Assembly: GCF_050496765.1 (NCBI RefSeq) | Contig: NZ_JBNWEO010000013.1 | Span: 1-64,000, forward strand | Direction: 5' to 3' | Length of the DNA: 64,000 bases | Origin: JAEVLT01 sp050496765 | GTDB taxonomy: Bacteria > Bacillota > Bacilli > Bacillales > Cytobacillaceae | Shown here: positions 7,117 through 15,795 of the stretch, piece by piece | How the letters are laid out: every line of letters starts with the position of its first letter | Numbering within the stretch: the first letter of the stretch is position 1 | Translations under genes and position numbers: made by a program | Notes under the pieces: generated by a model | Told to the model about the DNA's origin: nothing | Database searches by the model: none | Seen by the model: the letters and a program-made list of their open reading frames with translations, nothing else

Positions 7117-9141
7117 TTGCTTACACAAGTAAAACGGCCTGTTCAAACCGAATTCAAGAATGACTGGTTTGTTTGGACAATTGCCATTGTTGTTCTTCTG
7201 CTTTTCGGGCTTGTCATTTTCGAGAACAGCGGATCATTCACAGCACCAAAAGAATTGGAATCTACAGCCGCCGGACAGAATTATAGTGACGCTACCCTTG
7301 GCGAACTTACGGGGGATCTAACCATTTCACAAACCTTTGTTTCAAAAAGGGACTCTTTTTCACGCGTTCAACTGCTATTTCGGACAAGTTCAAAAACAAA
7401 GGGAACCTTGAATCTTGCCTTGATAGAAAGCGAAAGCGGAAAAATTCTGGCTAACCAAACCATTAACTTGAAAACAATAAAGGACAAAAAACTTACAAAT
7501 TTTGACTTCCTAAAAATCTACGGAGCACAAGGAAAAAAATACGAATTACTGATTACAGGGAAGAATCTTCGAAAGGGACAATCGATCAGCTTATTGAAAA
7601 GTGCGAGTGATCATTACCAGCAAGGTCTGCTGACCATGAACGGCAGAACGTTAAAAGGGGATCTTCGCTTCTCCATTTTTGAGCTGAAGAAGAAAACGTT
7701 GATCAGTCAATCCGGCTATCTTTTTGCTGGAGCCTTGTTCCTGTTCCTGTTTTTCCTATCAGTCTTTGGTTTAAGGAAATATAAAACGGAGTTGCACAAA
7801 GCATTTTTAGTAACCGCCCTACCGGTTGGACTTGTATTGACGATGGTCGTTCCTCCGTTTGATCAATTGGATGAATTTGATCATTTTTTACGATCATTTG
7901 AAGTATCCGAAGGAATGTTTGTTAACCAAGTCACCAAGCAAGGGCTCGGAAACGAAATCCCCATCAGCATTGTGGATACGATTCACCAAACACAATTTAT
8001 TAGCGGAAAAGGCTATCAATACGAAATTGTAAAAGAAGCCTTTCGTACGCCGTTAAATCCTGAAAAAAGAATATTTATTCGCAATTATGCTTCATCCTAT
8101 CCGCCGACCATTTATATTCCGCAGGCAATCGGGCTAACGATCGGCAGAATTTTCTTTCAATCACCGCTGATGATGATGTATCTTGGCAGAATCTTTAACC
8201 TGTTTGCCTACTTGGCGATTGTATATACTGCCTTAAAAATCGTTCCGGTGAAAAAGAATCTCTTTTACATTGTTGCTCTTTTGCCAATGTCGATAAATCA
8301 GGCAGCAACACTATCCGGCGATTCGATGATCATCTCATCCGCGTTCCTTTTTGTTTCTTATATTTTTTATTTAGCATATGGCAATGTCGGGCAAATTAAG
8401 CGAAAACATGTGTTGACAACCATCGGAATCGGAATTTTTATCGTTGTTTCGAAAATCGTTTACTTCCCGTTATTCCTTCTTTTTTTCATTATTCCACGAT
8501 GGAAATTTGTCGATAAGAAGGATTTTGTCAAAAAAGCTGGGTTCGTTTTGGCAGGTTTTGTGCTCCCATATCTTCTATGGAACTGGTTAAACCTTGCCAA
8601 TTTATCGATTCCTGATGTCAGAACCCATTCAGGAGTATCGCCGAAAGAACAAATTTTATATATCCTTTCGCACCCTATTCAGTACGGGAAGGTCCTGCTT
8701 GATTCATTTATCAGATTGGGAGAATCCAAGTTTTTAGGAATGCTTGGAATTGTCGTAACCATTTATCACTATTCAACGCCAAACATCGTGATTTACACAT
8801 ATTTGTTTTTAATGTTGTTATTTGGCCTTGTGAATGACGAGACGGATCTTGAGCATAGTTCGAGAAAAACAGACAAATTTATCATGCTGTTTAGTATGGC
8901 GGCAGTTGTTTTGCTTATTTATACTGCCTTGTATGTCGGATATACTCCTGTAGGATATTCAATTGTTTACGGTATACAAGGAAGATATTTTATTCCTGTC
9001 GCCATTCTCTTTTTCGTAAGCCTTGCAAACCGGCAATTCATCTATAAAACTAACAATGGACGTTTTTTGCTAACGACGATCATCCACTGCTGCATCTATG
9101 TTGCACTTTTAGCCTATCTTTTTGAAATCAATACTTACTGA
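7117..9141 (+). CDS. DUF2142 polytopic membrane protein, putative envelope glycosyltransferase
   Basis: A 674-residue protein with one N-terminal helix (about 20-38), a ~160-residue extracytoplasmic domain with a beta-rich appearance, and then roughly ten more membrane helices. The segment PPFDQLDEFDHFLRSFEVSEG after the second helix carries the acidic residues typical of GT-C fold enzymes such as DUF2142 and PMT relatives. It would use the polyprenyl-phosphate sugar made by the upstream genes as donor. The start is TTG at 7117 behind a perfect AGGAGG. Acceptor (teichoic acid or other wall polymer) unknown. Confidence 0.8.
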   Translation: MLTQVKRPVQTEFKNDWFVWTIAIVVLLLFGLVIFENSGSFTAPKELESTAAGQNYSDATLGELTGDLTISQTFVSKRDSFSRVQLLFRTSSKTKGTLNLALIESESGKILANQTINLKTIKDKKLTNFDFLKIYGAQGKKYELLITGKNLRKGQSISLLKSASDHYQQGLLTMNGRTLKGDLRFSIFELKKKTLISQSGYLFAGALFLFLFFLSVFGLRKYKTELHKAFLVTALPVGLVLTMVVPPFDQLDEFDHFLRSFEVSEGMFVNQVTKQGLGNEIPISIVDTIHQTQFISGKGYQYEIVKEAFRTPLNPEKRIFIRNYASSYPPTIYIPQAIGLTIGRIFFQSPLMMMYLGRIFNLFAYLAIVYTALKIVPVKKNLFYIVALLPMSINQAATLSGDSMIISSAFLFVSYIFYLAYGNVGQIKRKHVLTTIGIGIFIVVSKIVYFPLFLLFFIIPRWKFVDKKDFVKKAGFVLAGFVLPYLLWNWLNLANLSIPDVRTHSGVSPKEQILYILSHPIQYGKVLLDSFIRLGESKFLGMLGIVVTIYHYSTPNIVIYTYLFLMLLFGLVNDETDLEHSSRKTDKFIMLFSMAAVVLLIYTALYVGYTPVGYSIVYGIQGRYFIPVAILFFVSLANRQFIYKTNNGRFLLTTIIHCCIYVALLAYLFEINTY

Positions 9142-9146
9142 TTAAA

Positions 9147-9184
9147 AACTGGGAAACAAATTTCTGTTTCCCAGTTTTTTATTT
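9147..9184 (+). terminator. Terminator of the glycosylation cassette
   Basis: A 12-bp stem (AACTGGGAAACA with TGTTTCCCAGTT) followed by T6 lies just after the DUF2142 stop codon. Confidence 0.85.
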
Positions 9185-9265
9185 ACCTGCTCCTTTTCAA
9201 GTATAGTGGACCGGAGAAGGAAGGATGATAATAGAGAATCATATGGGAATTAAAGAGTTGGGGCG

Positions 9266-11068
9266 GTGCAGAATTTGAAATCATTATTAAAAACGAACAC
9301 TCGAAGAAAAAATTATAGTTGGAAGCGTTTCATAATTTTTGTTCTCGTTTCAGCAATTCTTTCTCAAGAAACGAGTATCCAAGCTTCCGTTGAACAATCG
9401 ACTGCAGCCGCACTTTCTGGTCCGGTCACAAGCAATTTTGTTCACAAAATTCTTTTAACCATGACGGATAAAGAAAAAATCGGACAGCTGGTAATGCCTT
9501 CAGTACGAGATGGACAAGCTTCGGATCAGCACATTCAACACTTAATCAAGACGTATGGCAGTGGATCAGTCATTTATTATGGGAAGGCAAATGCGGAAAA
9601 AATCGCTAAATTTACAAACCAACTGCAAAAATGGGCCTCTGAAACCCGCCTGCAAATTCCGCTGTTTATCTCCGGCGATCTGGAGTATGGGCCCTATCAG
9701 CATGTGACGGACGGAACAGATTTCCCGCGGCAAATGGCAATCGGGGCAACAAGAGATCGGAAAACTGCCGAACAGATTGCCAAAATAACGGCAATTGAAC
9801 TTAAAGCAATGGGCTTCAACTGGAACTATTCACCGCTCACGGATGTAAACACAAATCCTGCCAATCCAGTGATCGGTGTCCGGTCATTCGGTGAAAAAAC
9901 AGACCTTGTTTCACAAATGGCCGTTGCCCAAATCAAAGGTTACCAGGAAAATGGTGTTGTAGCGACCGCGAAACATTTTCCAGGACACGGAGATACAAAT
10001 GCCGATTCCCATTTGCATCTAGCAGCAGTAAATTATGATCGAAAAACCTTGGAGGAAATACATCTTCCGCCGTTTAAGGAAGCGATTGCGGCAGGCGTCG
10101 ATGCCATTATGACTGCTCATGTCATTATTGATTCGATTGACGCGGAACTTCCAGCCACATTATCAAAAAAAGTAGTAACAGGCCTTCTTAGAAACCAAAT
10201 GAGGTTTAATGGAATTATCGTAACGGATTCGATGAGTATGGATGCAATCGATCACCATTGGGGAACCGGGCAGGCAGCGGTTATGGCCATCAATGCCGGC
10301 GCCGATATCGTCATGGCAACCGGGTCTTACAAACACCAGCTTGAAACGTATCATGCTTTATACCATGCCTTTAAATCAGGTGAACTGACGGAAAAAAGGG
10401 TTAACGACTCCGTAAAACGAATTCTGTCAGCAAAAGTTAAATATGATCTATTTAATCATCGTTATGTAGACCCTGTTCATGCGAAAAAAGTGGTTAACAA
10501 CCCGGAACATAAAAAAATAGCTGCAAAAGCAGCCAAAAAATCAATTACAGTATTGAAAAATGAAAATGTATTGCCCTTTAAGGCAAACGACAAGCATGCA
10601 ACGATCTTTGTGGTCGGCCCTGAAATTTTCGAATCAAGGAAGCAAATGGAAGCAATCATTCAATCCGTTAGGCACAAAACATTCGGAAAGGTAACCCATA
10701 CCATTACTTCAGCAGATCCAACTGCCGCTGAGATTCAAAATGCAACCAATTTGGCAAACCAGGCAGATAGGCTAATTGTTGCTACTTATTCGGCAAGCAC
10801 CCTCTCACAAGGACAGATCCGCTTAGTAAAAGCCTTGGAGTCAAGCGGAAAACCGCTCGTTGTTCTATCCTTGGGACTTCCATATGATATAAAACATTTT
10901 CCTGCAATTGGAGCCTATATAGCATCTTACGCGATTGACCGATGGGGCTCGCCCGTTCCCTCCTCTTGGAATGCTGCAGTGGATGTCCTATTTGGCAGCA
11001 AGCCGGAAGGAAAACTTCCCGTGAGCATTAAAGGACTTTATCAATTTGGAGATGGTTTGGCCTTTTAA
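9266..11068 (+). CDS. Glycoside hydrolase family 3 beta-N-acetylhexosaminidase (NagZ/YbbD-like), secreted
   Basis: A 600-residue exported enzyme. A basic N-terminus plus a hydrophobic stretch (FIIFVLVSAILS) forms a signal peptide. The GH3 barrel holds the NagZ hallmark loop KHFPGHGDTNADSHLHL with the His/Asp acid-base pair and the nucleophile Asp in VTDSMSMDAI; a C-terminal alpha/beta domain follows, as in Gram-positive NagZ. It cleaves N-acetylglucosamine from muropeptides in cell-wall recycling. Start codon uncertain: GTG at 9266 or TTG at 9275; the GGGGCGG motif fits the TTG better. It is not next to the murQ/amiE genes that accompany nagZ in B. subtilis. Confidence 0.88.
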   Translation: MQNLKSLLKTNTRRKNYSWKRFIIFVLVSAILSQETSIQASVEQSTAAALSGPVTSNFVHKILLTMTDKEKIGQLVMPSVRDGQASDQHIQHLIKTYGSGSVIYYGKANAEKIAKFTNQLQKWASETRLQIPLFISGDLEYGPYQHVTDGTDFPRQMAIGATRDRKTAEQIAKITAIELKAMGFNWNYSPLTDVNTNPANPVIGVRSFGEKTDLVSQMAVAQIKGYQENGVVATAKHFPGHGDTNADSHLHLAAVNYDRKTLEEIHLPPFKEAIAAGVDAIMTAHVIIDSIDAELPATLSKKVVTGLLRNQMRFNGIIVTDSMSMDAIDHHWGTGQAAVMAINAGADIVMATGSYKHQLETYHALYHAFKSGELTEKRVNDSVKRILSAKVKYDLFNHRYVDPVHAKKVVNNPEHKKIAAKAAKKSITVLKNENVLPFKANDKHATIFVVGPEIFESRKQMEAIIQSVRHKTFGKVTHTITSADPTAAEIQNATNLANQADRLIVATYSASTLSQGQIRLVKALESSGKPLVVLSLGLPYDIKHFPAIGAYIASYAIDRWGSPVPSSWNAAVDVLFGSKPEGKLPVSIKGLYQFGDGLAF

Positions 11069-11181
11069 TTAAATTGTCTTCAATATCCAGAAATGGACAA
11101 ATGACGTTTTGCTTATGAAGGGTGGAGCTTCTCACTATTCATCCAAAACAATAGATGAGCATCCCTTACATTGGAATGTAA

Positions 11182-12606
11182 TTAGCTGCACCTTCGCGGA
11201 AGTTTGATCGTCACAGTTGTGCCATTTTTTTCACAACTGTCAATTTTCAGTGAACCATTATGATTTTTTATAATTCGATTGCAGATCATTAAGCCGAGAC
11301 CAGTCCCTTTTTCTTTTGTGCTATAAAAAGGTTCGCCCAGCCTTGTGATCCGTTCTGGCGGGATCCCAATGCCTTCATCGATGATTTGAGTGACTAAATA
11401 ATTCTCGTTTCTCTCATACGCTTTTATCGAAATATGCCCGCCGTCTGGCATGGCTTCAATTGCATTTTTTAGCAAATTAATATAGACCTGTTTCAGTTTA
11501 TCGCCTTCTCCTTCAATAAAAGGGTCGGATAATTGAAAATCACTGAAAAATTCAATGTTATGTAAATGGGCTTCTGATAGAAACAGAAAAATCGTATCGT
11601 TCAAAAGCTTTTCCATATTGACTTTTTCAAAAACGGAAGCCTGCGGTTTGGCAAGGATCAGCAGATCACTTACGATATTTTCAACCCTTTCCAATTCCGT
11701 TAAAACCACGTCCAAATACGAATTTGGCACTTCTTGTTTCATCAGCTGGGTAAACCCTTTGATGGCTGTTAGCGGATTGCGGATTTCATGGGCAATACCG
11801 GCCGCTAAATGGCCGACAACCGACAGTTTTTCCGTCTGTTGCATCATATCTTCCGTTTTCTTTCTTTCTGTCAAATCGCGGATGACAATTTGACAGGTAT
11901 TTCGCTCTCTATAGATGGTTGGGATCACTTTTGCTTCCGCATGCCGAATTTGCCGATCCGTTCGCAAAATCGTTAGCTCAAAAGGCTCTTTTTCTTGTTG
12001 CGAACCAATATGTTCGCGAATTTTTCGATGTTCCTCTTGGGGTACATGTTCGAAAACCGACCTTCCGATCATTTCACTTGTACTGGTAATCCCAAAAAGT
12101 TTTTTACCCGCCGCGTTCATGTAAACCCAATATCCGTCAACGGTTATAATGCCTACCGTATCTTGAAAACTCTCAACGAGAGCCTGGTATTTTGTCCGAT
12201 TCGCTTCCAATTCTTCTTCAGTCGTTTTGTACTCGGTAAAATCCCGTGAAGTACAAAAAAGTAAATTTGCTTGTTTATCGAGCATAAAAAGCGATTCGAG
12301 CCAAATATATTCACCGGTTTTTCTGCGAATCCGATAAATGACCCGATATTTTTCAAAATCTTCATAGTGCCGCAAGAAATACTGAATCGTGTGACGGTCA
12401 TTTGGGTGGCATAAATCAGCAAGGGGGATTGAAACCAGCTCATCCGACATATAGCCGAGCAGTTCCTTCGCTGATTGGGAAGCGTAAACAAAACGACTGT
12501 CAAGGGAATGGACGGAGAATAAATCGCTGGACAGTCTTAAAAAGGGGCAAGACTCCTCCATCTTTCGCAGAAATTCCTTATCCGTTACTTCAATGTCATT
12601 CACCAC
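11182..12606 (-). CDS. PAS-domain sensor histidine kinase (sporulation-kinase-like)
   Basis: About 474 residues: two successive PAS domains (first around SVHSLDSRFVYASQSAKELLGY, second around FQDTVGIITVDGYWVYMNAAGKKLFGI), then a HisKA domain with the phospho-acceptor His in GIAHEIRNPLTAIKGF, and a HATPase domain with N-box NLLKNAIEAMPDGG, DEGIGIP and GTGLGL boxes. There are no membrane helices, so it is cytosolic. The architecture resembles Bacillus KinA/KinE phosphorelay kinases. No response regulator is adjacent, which supports an orphan kinase feeding a shared regulator such as Spo0F (inference). The start is set at GTG 12606/12603 because AAAGGAG lies 5-8 bp upstream; a frame from 12636 lacks a site. 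Confidence 0.85.
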   Translation of the reverse strand: MVNDIEVTDKEFLRKMEESCPFLRLSSDLFSVHSLDSRFVYASQSAKELLGYMSDELVSIPLADLCHPNDRHTIQYFLRHYEDFEKYRVIYRIRRKTGEYIWLESLFMLDKQANLLFCTSRDFTEYKTTEEELEANRTKYQALVESFQDTVGIITVDGYWVYMNAAGKKLFGITSTSEMIGRSVFEHVPQEEHRKIREHIGSQQEKEPFELTILRTDRQIRHAEAKVIPTIYRERNTCQIVIRDLTERKKTEDMMQQTEKLSVVGHLAAGIAHEIRNPLTAIKGFTQLMKQEVPNSYLDVVLTELERVENIVSDLLILAKPQASVFEKVNMEKLLNDTIFLFLSEAHLHNIEFFSDFQLSDPFIEGEGDKLKQVYINLLKNAIEAMPDGGHISIKAYERNENYLVTQIIDEGIGIPPERITRLGEPFYSTKEKGTGLGLMICNRIIKNHNGSLKIDSCEKNGTTVTIKLPRRCS

Positions 12607-12821
12607 TTTTTCTCCTTTTCTGCAATAAATTGCCATACGATCATGAACATGTATATACCTTATAGGTCTATATATATATTATACAAAACTTCGAATGGGA
12701 AAAAATAGGATAATAGACTGATTTTAAAAATTTTTAACAATCCAACGATATCTCTCTGCAAAAAAAACGTTTTTATTGACGGAATATTCAGGGTCTTTTT
12801 TCAAGATTGACGATCTGGACA

Positions 12822-13589
12822 TTACTTTTTTTCGTGGAGCAATGCCAAGATATCCCGAAGCACTGTTGCAGAAATTTGCCCAGGTGCTGAAGCTTTCTTT
12901 GCAGCTCCAAAAGTTAAAACAGATCCAAATACTTCTCCGGCAAGGCGGCTGATCATTCCTTTTTGCGCCATTGACATCGTGATAATCGGCCGATCCGCAA
13001 ATTTTTCAATCATTGTGTTGCTAGCATCGAGCAAGGTTAAAACATCAGCAGCATCTTTTGGCATAACAGCAATTTTCGGCAAATCCCCTCCCAACTCCTG
13101 CGCTTTGCAAAGTCTTGAAATGATCTCTTCTTTTGATGGCGTTTTCGTAAAATCATGATTTGAAACAATAACAAAAACGTTTTTCGCATGCGCAATCGCT
13201 ACAAGCTGTTTGACAATTTCGTCACCGCAAAAAAGCTCCACATCGATTAGCTCGACTTGTCCTGATTCAATAATGGCTTTATTTAGTTCAACGTAATTTT
13301 CAAGACTGATTCCTTTTTGGCCGCCTTCATTTTCTGAACGGAAGGTAAAAAGAAGTGGTATATCATCTCGCAAGCTCGACCGGAGAACTTTCAATGCCGC
13401 CAAAACTTTTTCTAGTTCTTCGGCATGTTCAAAAAAATCCGCTCTCCATTCTGCAACATCAAAATCAAGCGACCGTAAACATTCAGTTTCTTCCAGTAAC
13501 TCTGACAACGTACTGCCTGTCAAAGGAACACAAATTTTGGGCATGCCTTCTCCAATTGTGATCCCTCTTACCGTAATTGTTTTTTTCAT
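12822..13589 (-). CDS. aroD: Type I 3-dehydroquinate dehydratase
   Basis: About 255 residues. Converts 3-dehydroquinate to 3-dehydroshikimate in the shikimate pathway through a Schiff-base lysine. Visible signature residues are the EWR substrate motif (VAEWRADFFE), the general-base His in VSNHDFTKTPS, the Schiff-base Lys in PKIAVMPK, and the C-terminal SRLAGEVFGSVLTFG and SAPGQ loop that closes over the substrate. The start at the second ATG (13589) is preferred since GGAG is 8 bp upstream. Monocistronic as far as can be seen; no other aro gene is nearby. Confidence 0.92.
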   Translation of the reverse strand: MKKTITVRGITIGEGMPKICVPLTGSTLSELLEETECLRSLDFDVAEWRADFFEHAEELEKVLAALKVLRSSLRDDIPLLFTFRSENEGGQKGISLENYVELNKAIIESGQVELIDVELFCGDEIVKQLVAIAHAKNVFVIVSNHDFTKTPSKEEIISRLCKAQELGGDLPKIAVMPKDAADVLTLLDASNTMIEKFADRPIITMSMAQKGMISRLAGEVFGSVLTFGAAKKASAPGQISATVLRDILALLHEKK

Positions 13590-13786
13590 TTTCATTACTC
13601 CATTCTGTTCTGAAAAAACACGTCTATTTTTTCTTATTTTATATTATTAAGATAAAAATGAACATTCAAAAAAATATTTCCGAGAAAAAAGTGCTCTGGA
13701 AATTGATATATACAATTACGTACCAAAAACTTGTCAACCGATAAGTTAGTTAAAAATCAGGGGATTGTTACGCGGCCGATATCCCT

Positions 13787-14440
13787 TTAACGTTTCCATT
13801 TTCGCTTCGCTCTTTTATAAAAACGGTAACCTCTGCGAATCCCATCAACTACCACAAACGGAATTGGCGGATGCCATTTGCGGATGAAAGGCTTATAGAT
13901 CCGGTAGTAAGCTTTCTTCAAATCATTCCATTTGCTGTCATAACCACTCTTATAAAAATCAGAGACATCAACAATATAGCCTCTTCCATTGTTCATCACG
14001 ACATTTTTACCATGGATGTCATATGGATTTAAGCCAACAGAACGGGCATAAGCTAATCCATGGTCGACATCACGAATCACGCTCTCGGGAATTTTCACTC
14101 CTCGTATCAGTGCATTGAATAACGTAATCCCTTCCAGCCTTTTTAAGATAAGATAACGTTCGCCGTATGCATAAAGCCTCGAAAATGATTTATGGTTTCC
14201 TAATTTTTCATAAACCGAGACTTCCTTCTGTAGTTCTTCCGGGTTTCGCCCATAAACCTTTACAACCCACTCTGGTTTGGCTTCGTGAACAAATACAGCA
14301 GCATAATTACCATTTCCTATTGTCTTCCACTTTGTGGAGTGATTCCGTACAACAATGGGGTCAAACGGGTTTTCGGAATAAAGATCAATTTGCATTAATA
14401 ACTCCGTTTCAACTTCGTGTAGATATTCGTTCAGCTCCAT
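13787..14440 (-). CDS. Protein-kinase-like protein (YrzF type)
   Basis: 217 residues with a minimal eukaryotic-like kinase fold. It has the glycine-rich/ATP strand IGNGNYAAVFVH, an invariant-type Lys in WVVKVYG, a Glu-containing helix (ELQKEVSVYEKL), the catalytic loop DIHGKNVV and the metal-binding segment VDVSDF (in place of DFG). The basic C-terminus (RGYRFYKRAKRKWKR) may contact membrane or nucleic acid. It resembles Bacillus YrzF-like putative Ser/Thr kinases found in spore formers. Upstream and codirectional is cotE, but a terminator separates them. Substrate unknown. Confidence 0.75.
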   Translation of the reverse strand: MELNEYLHEVETELLMQIDLYSENPFDPIVVRNHSTKWKTIGNGNYAAVFVHEAKPEWVVKVYGRNPEELQKEVSVYEKLGNHKSFSRLYAYGERYLILKRLEGITLFNALIRGVKIPESVIRDVDHGLAYARSVGLNPYDIHGKNVVMNNGRGYIVDVSDFYKSGYDSKWNDLKKAYYRIYKPFIRKWHPPIPFVVVDGIRRGYRFYKRAKRKWKR

Positions 14441-14541
14441 TTGACATCCCTCGCCCCTATTTGTTTCAGTAAATCTGTACTTATATTCTAGCGTTTTCGT
14501 TATTTTTTGCCTACTTTTCTGTTTAAAATGCTATCATATGC

Positions 14542-14579
14542 AAAAAAAGAAAACTAGGAAGCAAAATCTTCCTAGTTTT
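14542..14579 (-). terminator. Terminator of cotE
   Basis: An 11-bp stem (AAAACTAGGAAG with CTTCCTAGTTTT) followed by T-rich sequence on the minus strand directly after the cotE stop. Confidence 0.85.
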
Positions 14580-14581
14580 GT

Positions 14582-15130
14582 TTACTCCTCTTCGGATCCG
14601 ACTAAGAAATCAGGATTTAATTCCTCGAATTCTTCGTCATCAACTTCCAATCCCCATTCATCGTCGTCATCATGCGAGCAGCCTTCTGGATTGATCGCGA
14701 CACAAACTTTTGTTTCGCCAATCACCTCAACAAGGAACTCCCTTTCGACATGAACAATGATTTTGTTGCCGTTCGGAGAAATAACGGCTTCAACACAATT
14801 AGGCTGCTGAAGCACTTTTGCGATGATTTCATCATCATCGAGGCAATCATGATCGCGATACTTCAGCTTAATGACATCCGTGTAGGGCACACGTTCAGTT
14901 ACTACCTCTGTTTTTGTATTGTCATTAAAGGAGTACCAAGCGTTGATGTCATATGTGCCATGTATCTCAACCGTTTTCCCTACTTTTTTCGCTTCGTATT
15001 TATGGTTGATAATCCAACAGCCAAGAATACTTGTTGGATTATGCGCCGGGCAAATCGTATGATTGGACTGGGTGAATTTTCGTCCTTTCGCAACGACGGC
15101 TTTTGTAATTATCTCTCTGTATTCTCCCAT
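14582..15130 (-). CDS. cotE: Spore outer coat morphogenetic protein CotE
   Basis: About 182 residues, matching the usual CotE length (181 in B. subtilis). The characteristic N-terminal EYREIITKAVVAKGRKF segment and ILGCWIINHKYEAKKVGK are present, along with the acidic Asp/Glu-rich C-terminus (DDDDEWGLEVDDEEFEE). CotE forms a ring around the forespore and organises the outer coat. The start at 15130 is chosen over an upstream ATG at 15160 because GAGGAGGG lies about 10 bp ahead and because the family begins at this position. Expected to be under mother-cell sigma factors; I did not identify the promoter with confidence. Confidence 0.95.
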   Translation of the reverse strand: MGEYREIITKAVVAKGRKFTQSNHTICPAHNPTSILGCWIINHKYEAKKVGKTVEIHGTYDINAWYSFNDNTKTEVVTERVPYTDVIKLKYRDHDCLDDDEIIAKVLQQPNCVEAVISPNGNKIIVHVEREFLVEVIGETKVCVAINPEGCSHDDDDEWGLEVDDEEFEELNPDFLVGSEEE

Positions 15131-15316
15131 TTCGAGCGAACCCTCCTCATTCAGTTTCATTTCATCCTATGCTCATTTTTAGACTAGTGTGCGATATATT
15201 TTTCGCAATAGGGGATAAAAGTTTAGTCATGGTTCATTTTATGTGGGTCTTGCTCAAGTGGTTCCGAGGATCTTCTAGTTAAAATCTGGTCAACATTATT
15301 TAGCATTTTCTAGAAC

Positions 15317-15348
15317 AAAAAAAACAGGCCAAATTTTAGCCTGTTTTT
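15317..15348 (-). terminator. Terminator of the miaB-ricA operon
   Basis: Stem AACAGGC/GCCTGTT with T-run on the minus strand, 3 bp past ricA. Confidence 0.85.
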
Positions 15349-15350
15349 AT

Positions 15351-15794
15351 TTATTCATGATCGGGATCGCAGTCGCAAGCTTCTGCATGTTTCAAACTTG
15401 CGCCTGTTTCACCACGCAGCACATCGCCGCTTGTTGATTGGATAATTTCATCGGTTACAGTGTTCGATATGGTCGAGGCTATAATCTGGAGCAATTCATT
15501 GACATCCAACTGTGATTGTTTAAATTCCCGCACGACTGGGATTTCATCCAATTCTTGTTCAATATGTGCAATTTTTTCTTCCACTTTTTTCAAAGCTTCC
15601 GGCTTACCGTAGTGTTGCAAATTAACTGCCTGCTTTTGCAGTCCCTTTATTTCATCAATCATTGTTCGAACTTTTTTATTTTCATGAATTTGAGCTTCCG
15701 CCCGTTTGAAAAAATCTACTTCTTCCGTTTCCGCTACCATCCGCGCCAGTTCCTCCGCACGGACGACGATTTCATCTTTTGTGTATTTCGCCAC
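15351..15794 (-). CDS. ricA: RicA (YmcA) family regulator of RNA maturation and development
   Basis: 147 residues of the Com_YlbF family, largely alpha-helical (ELARMVAETEEVDFFKRAEAQI...). In B. subtilis RicA joins RicF (YlbF) and RicT (YaaT) in a complex that carries Fe-S clusters, affects RNase Y-dependent mRNA processing, and is needed for competence, biofilm formation and sporulation. The C-terminal ACDCDP Cys pair seen here fits the Fe-S ligands. It is one base downstream of the miaB stop, forming a two-gene operon, and lies near rny. Confidence 0.9.
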   Translation of the reverse strand: MAKYTKDEIVVRAEELARMVAETEEVDFFKRAEAQIHENKKVRTMIDEIKGLQKQAVNLQHYGKPEALKKVEEKIAHIEQELDEIPVVREFKQSQLDVNELLQIIASTISNTVTDEIIQSTSGDVLRGETGASLKHAEACDCDPDHE

Positions 15795-15795
15795 C

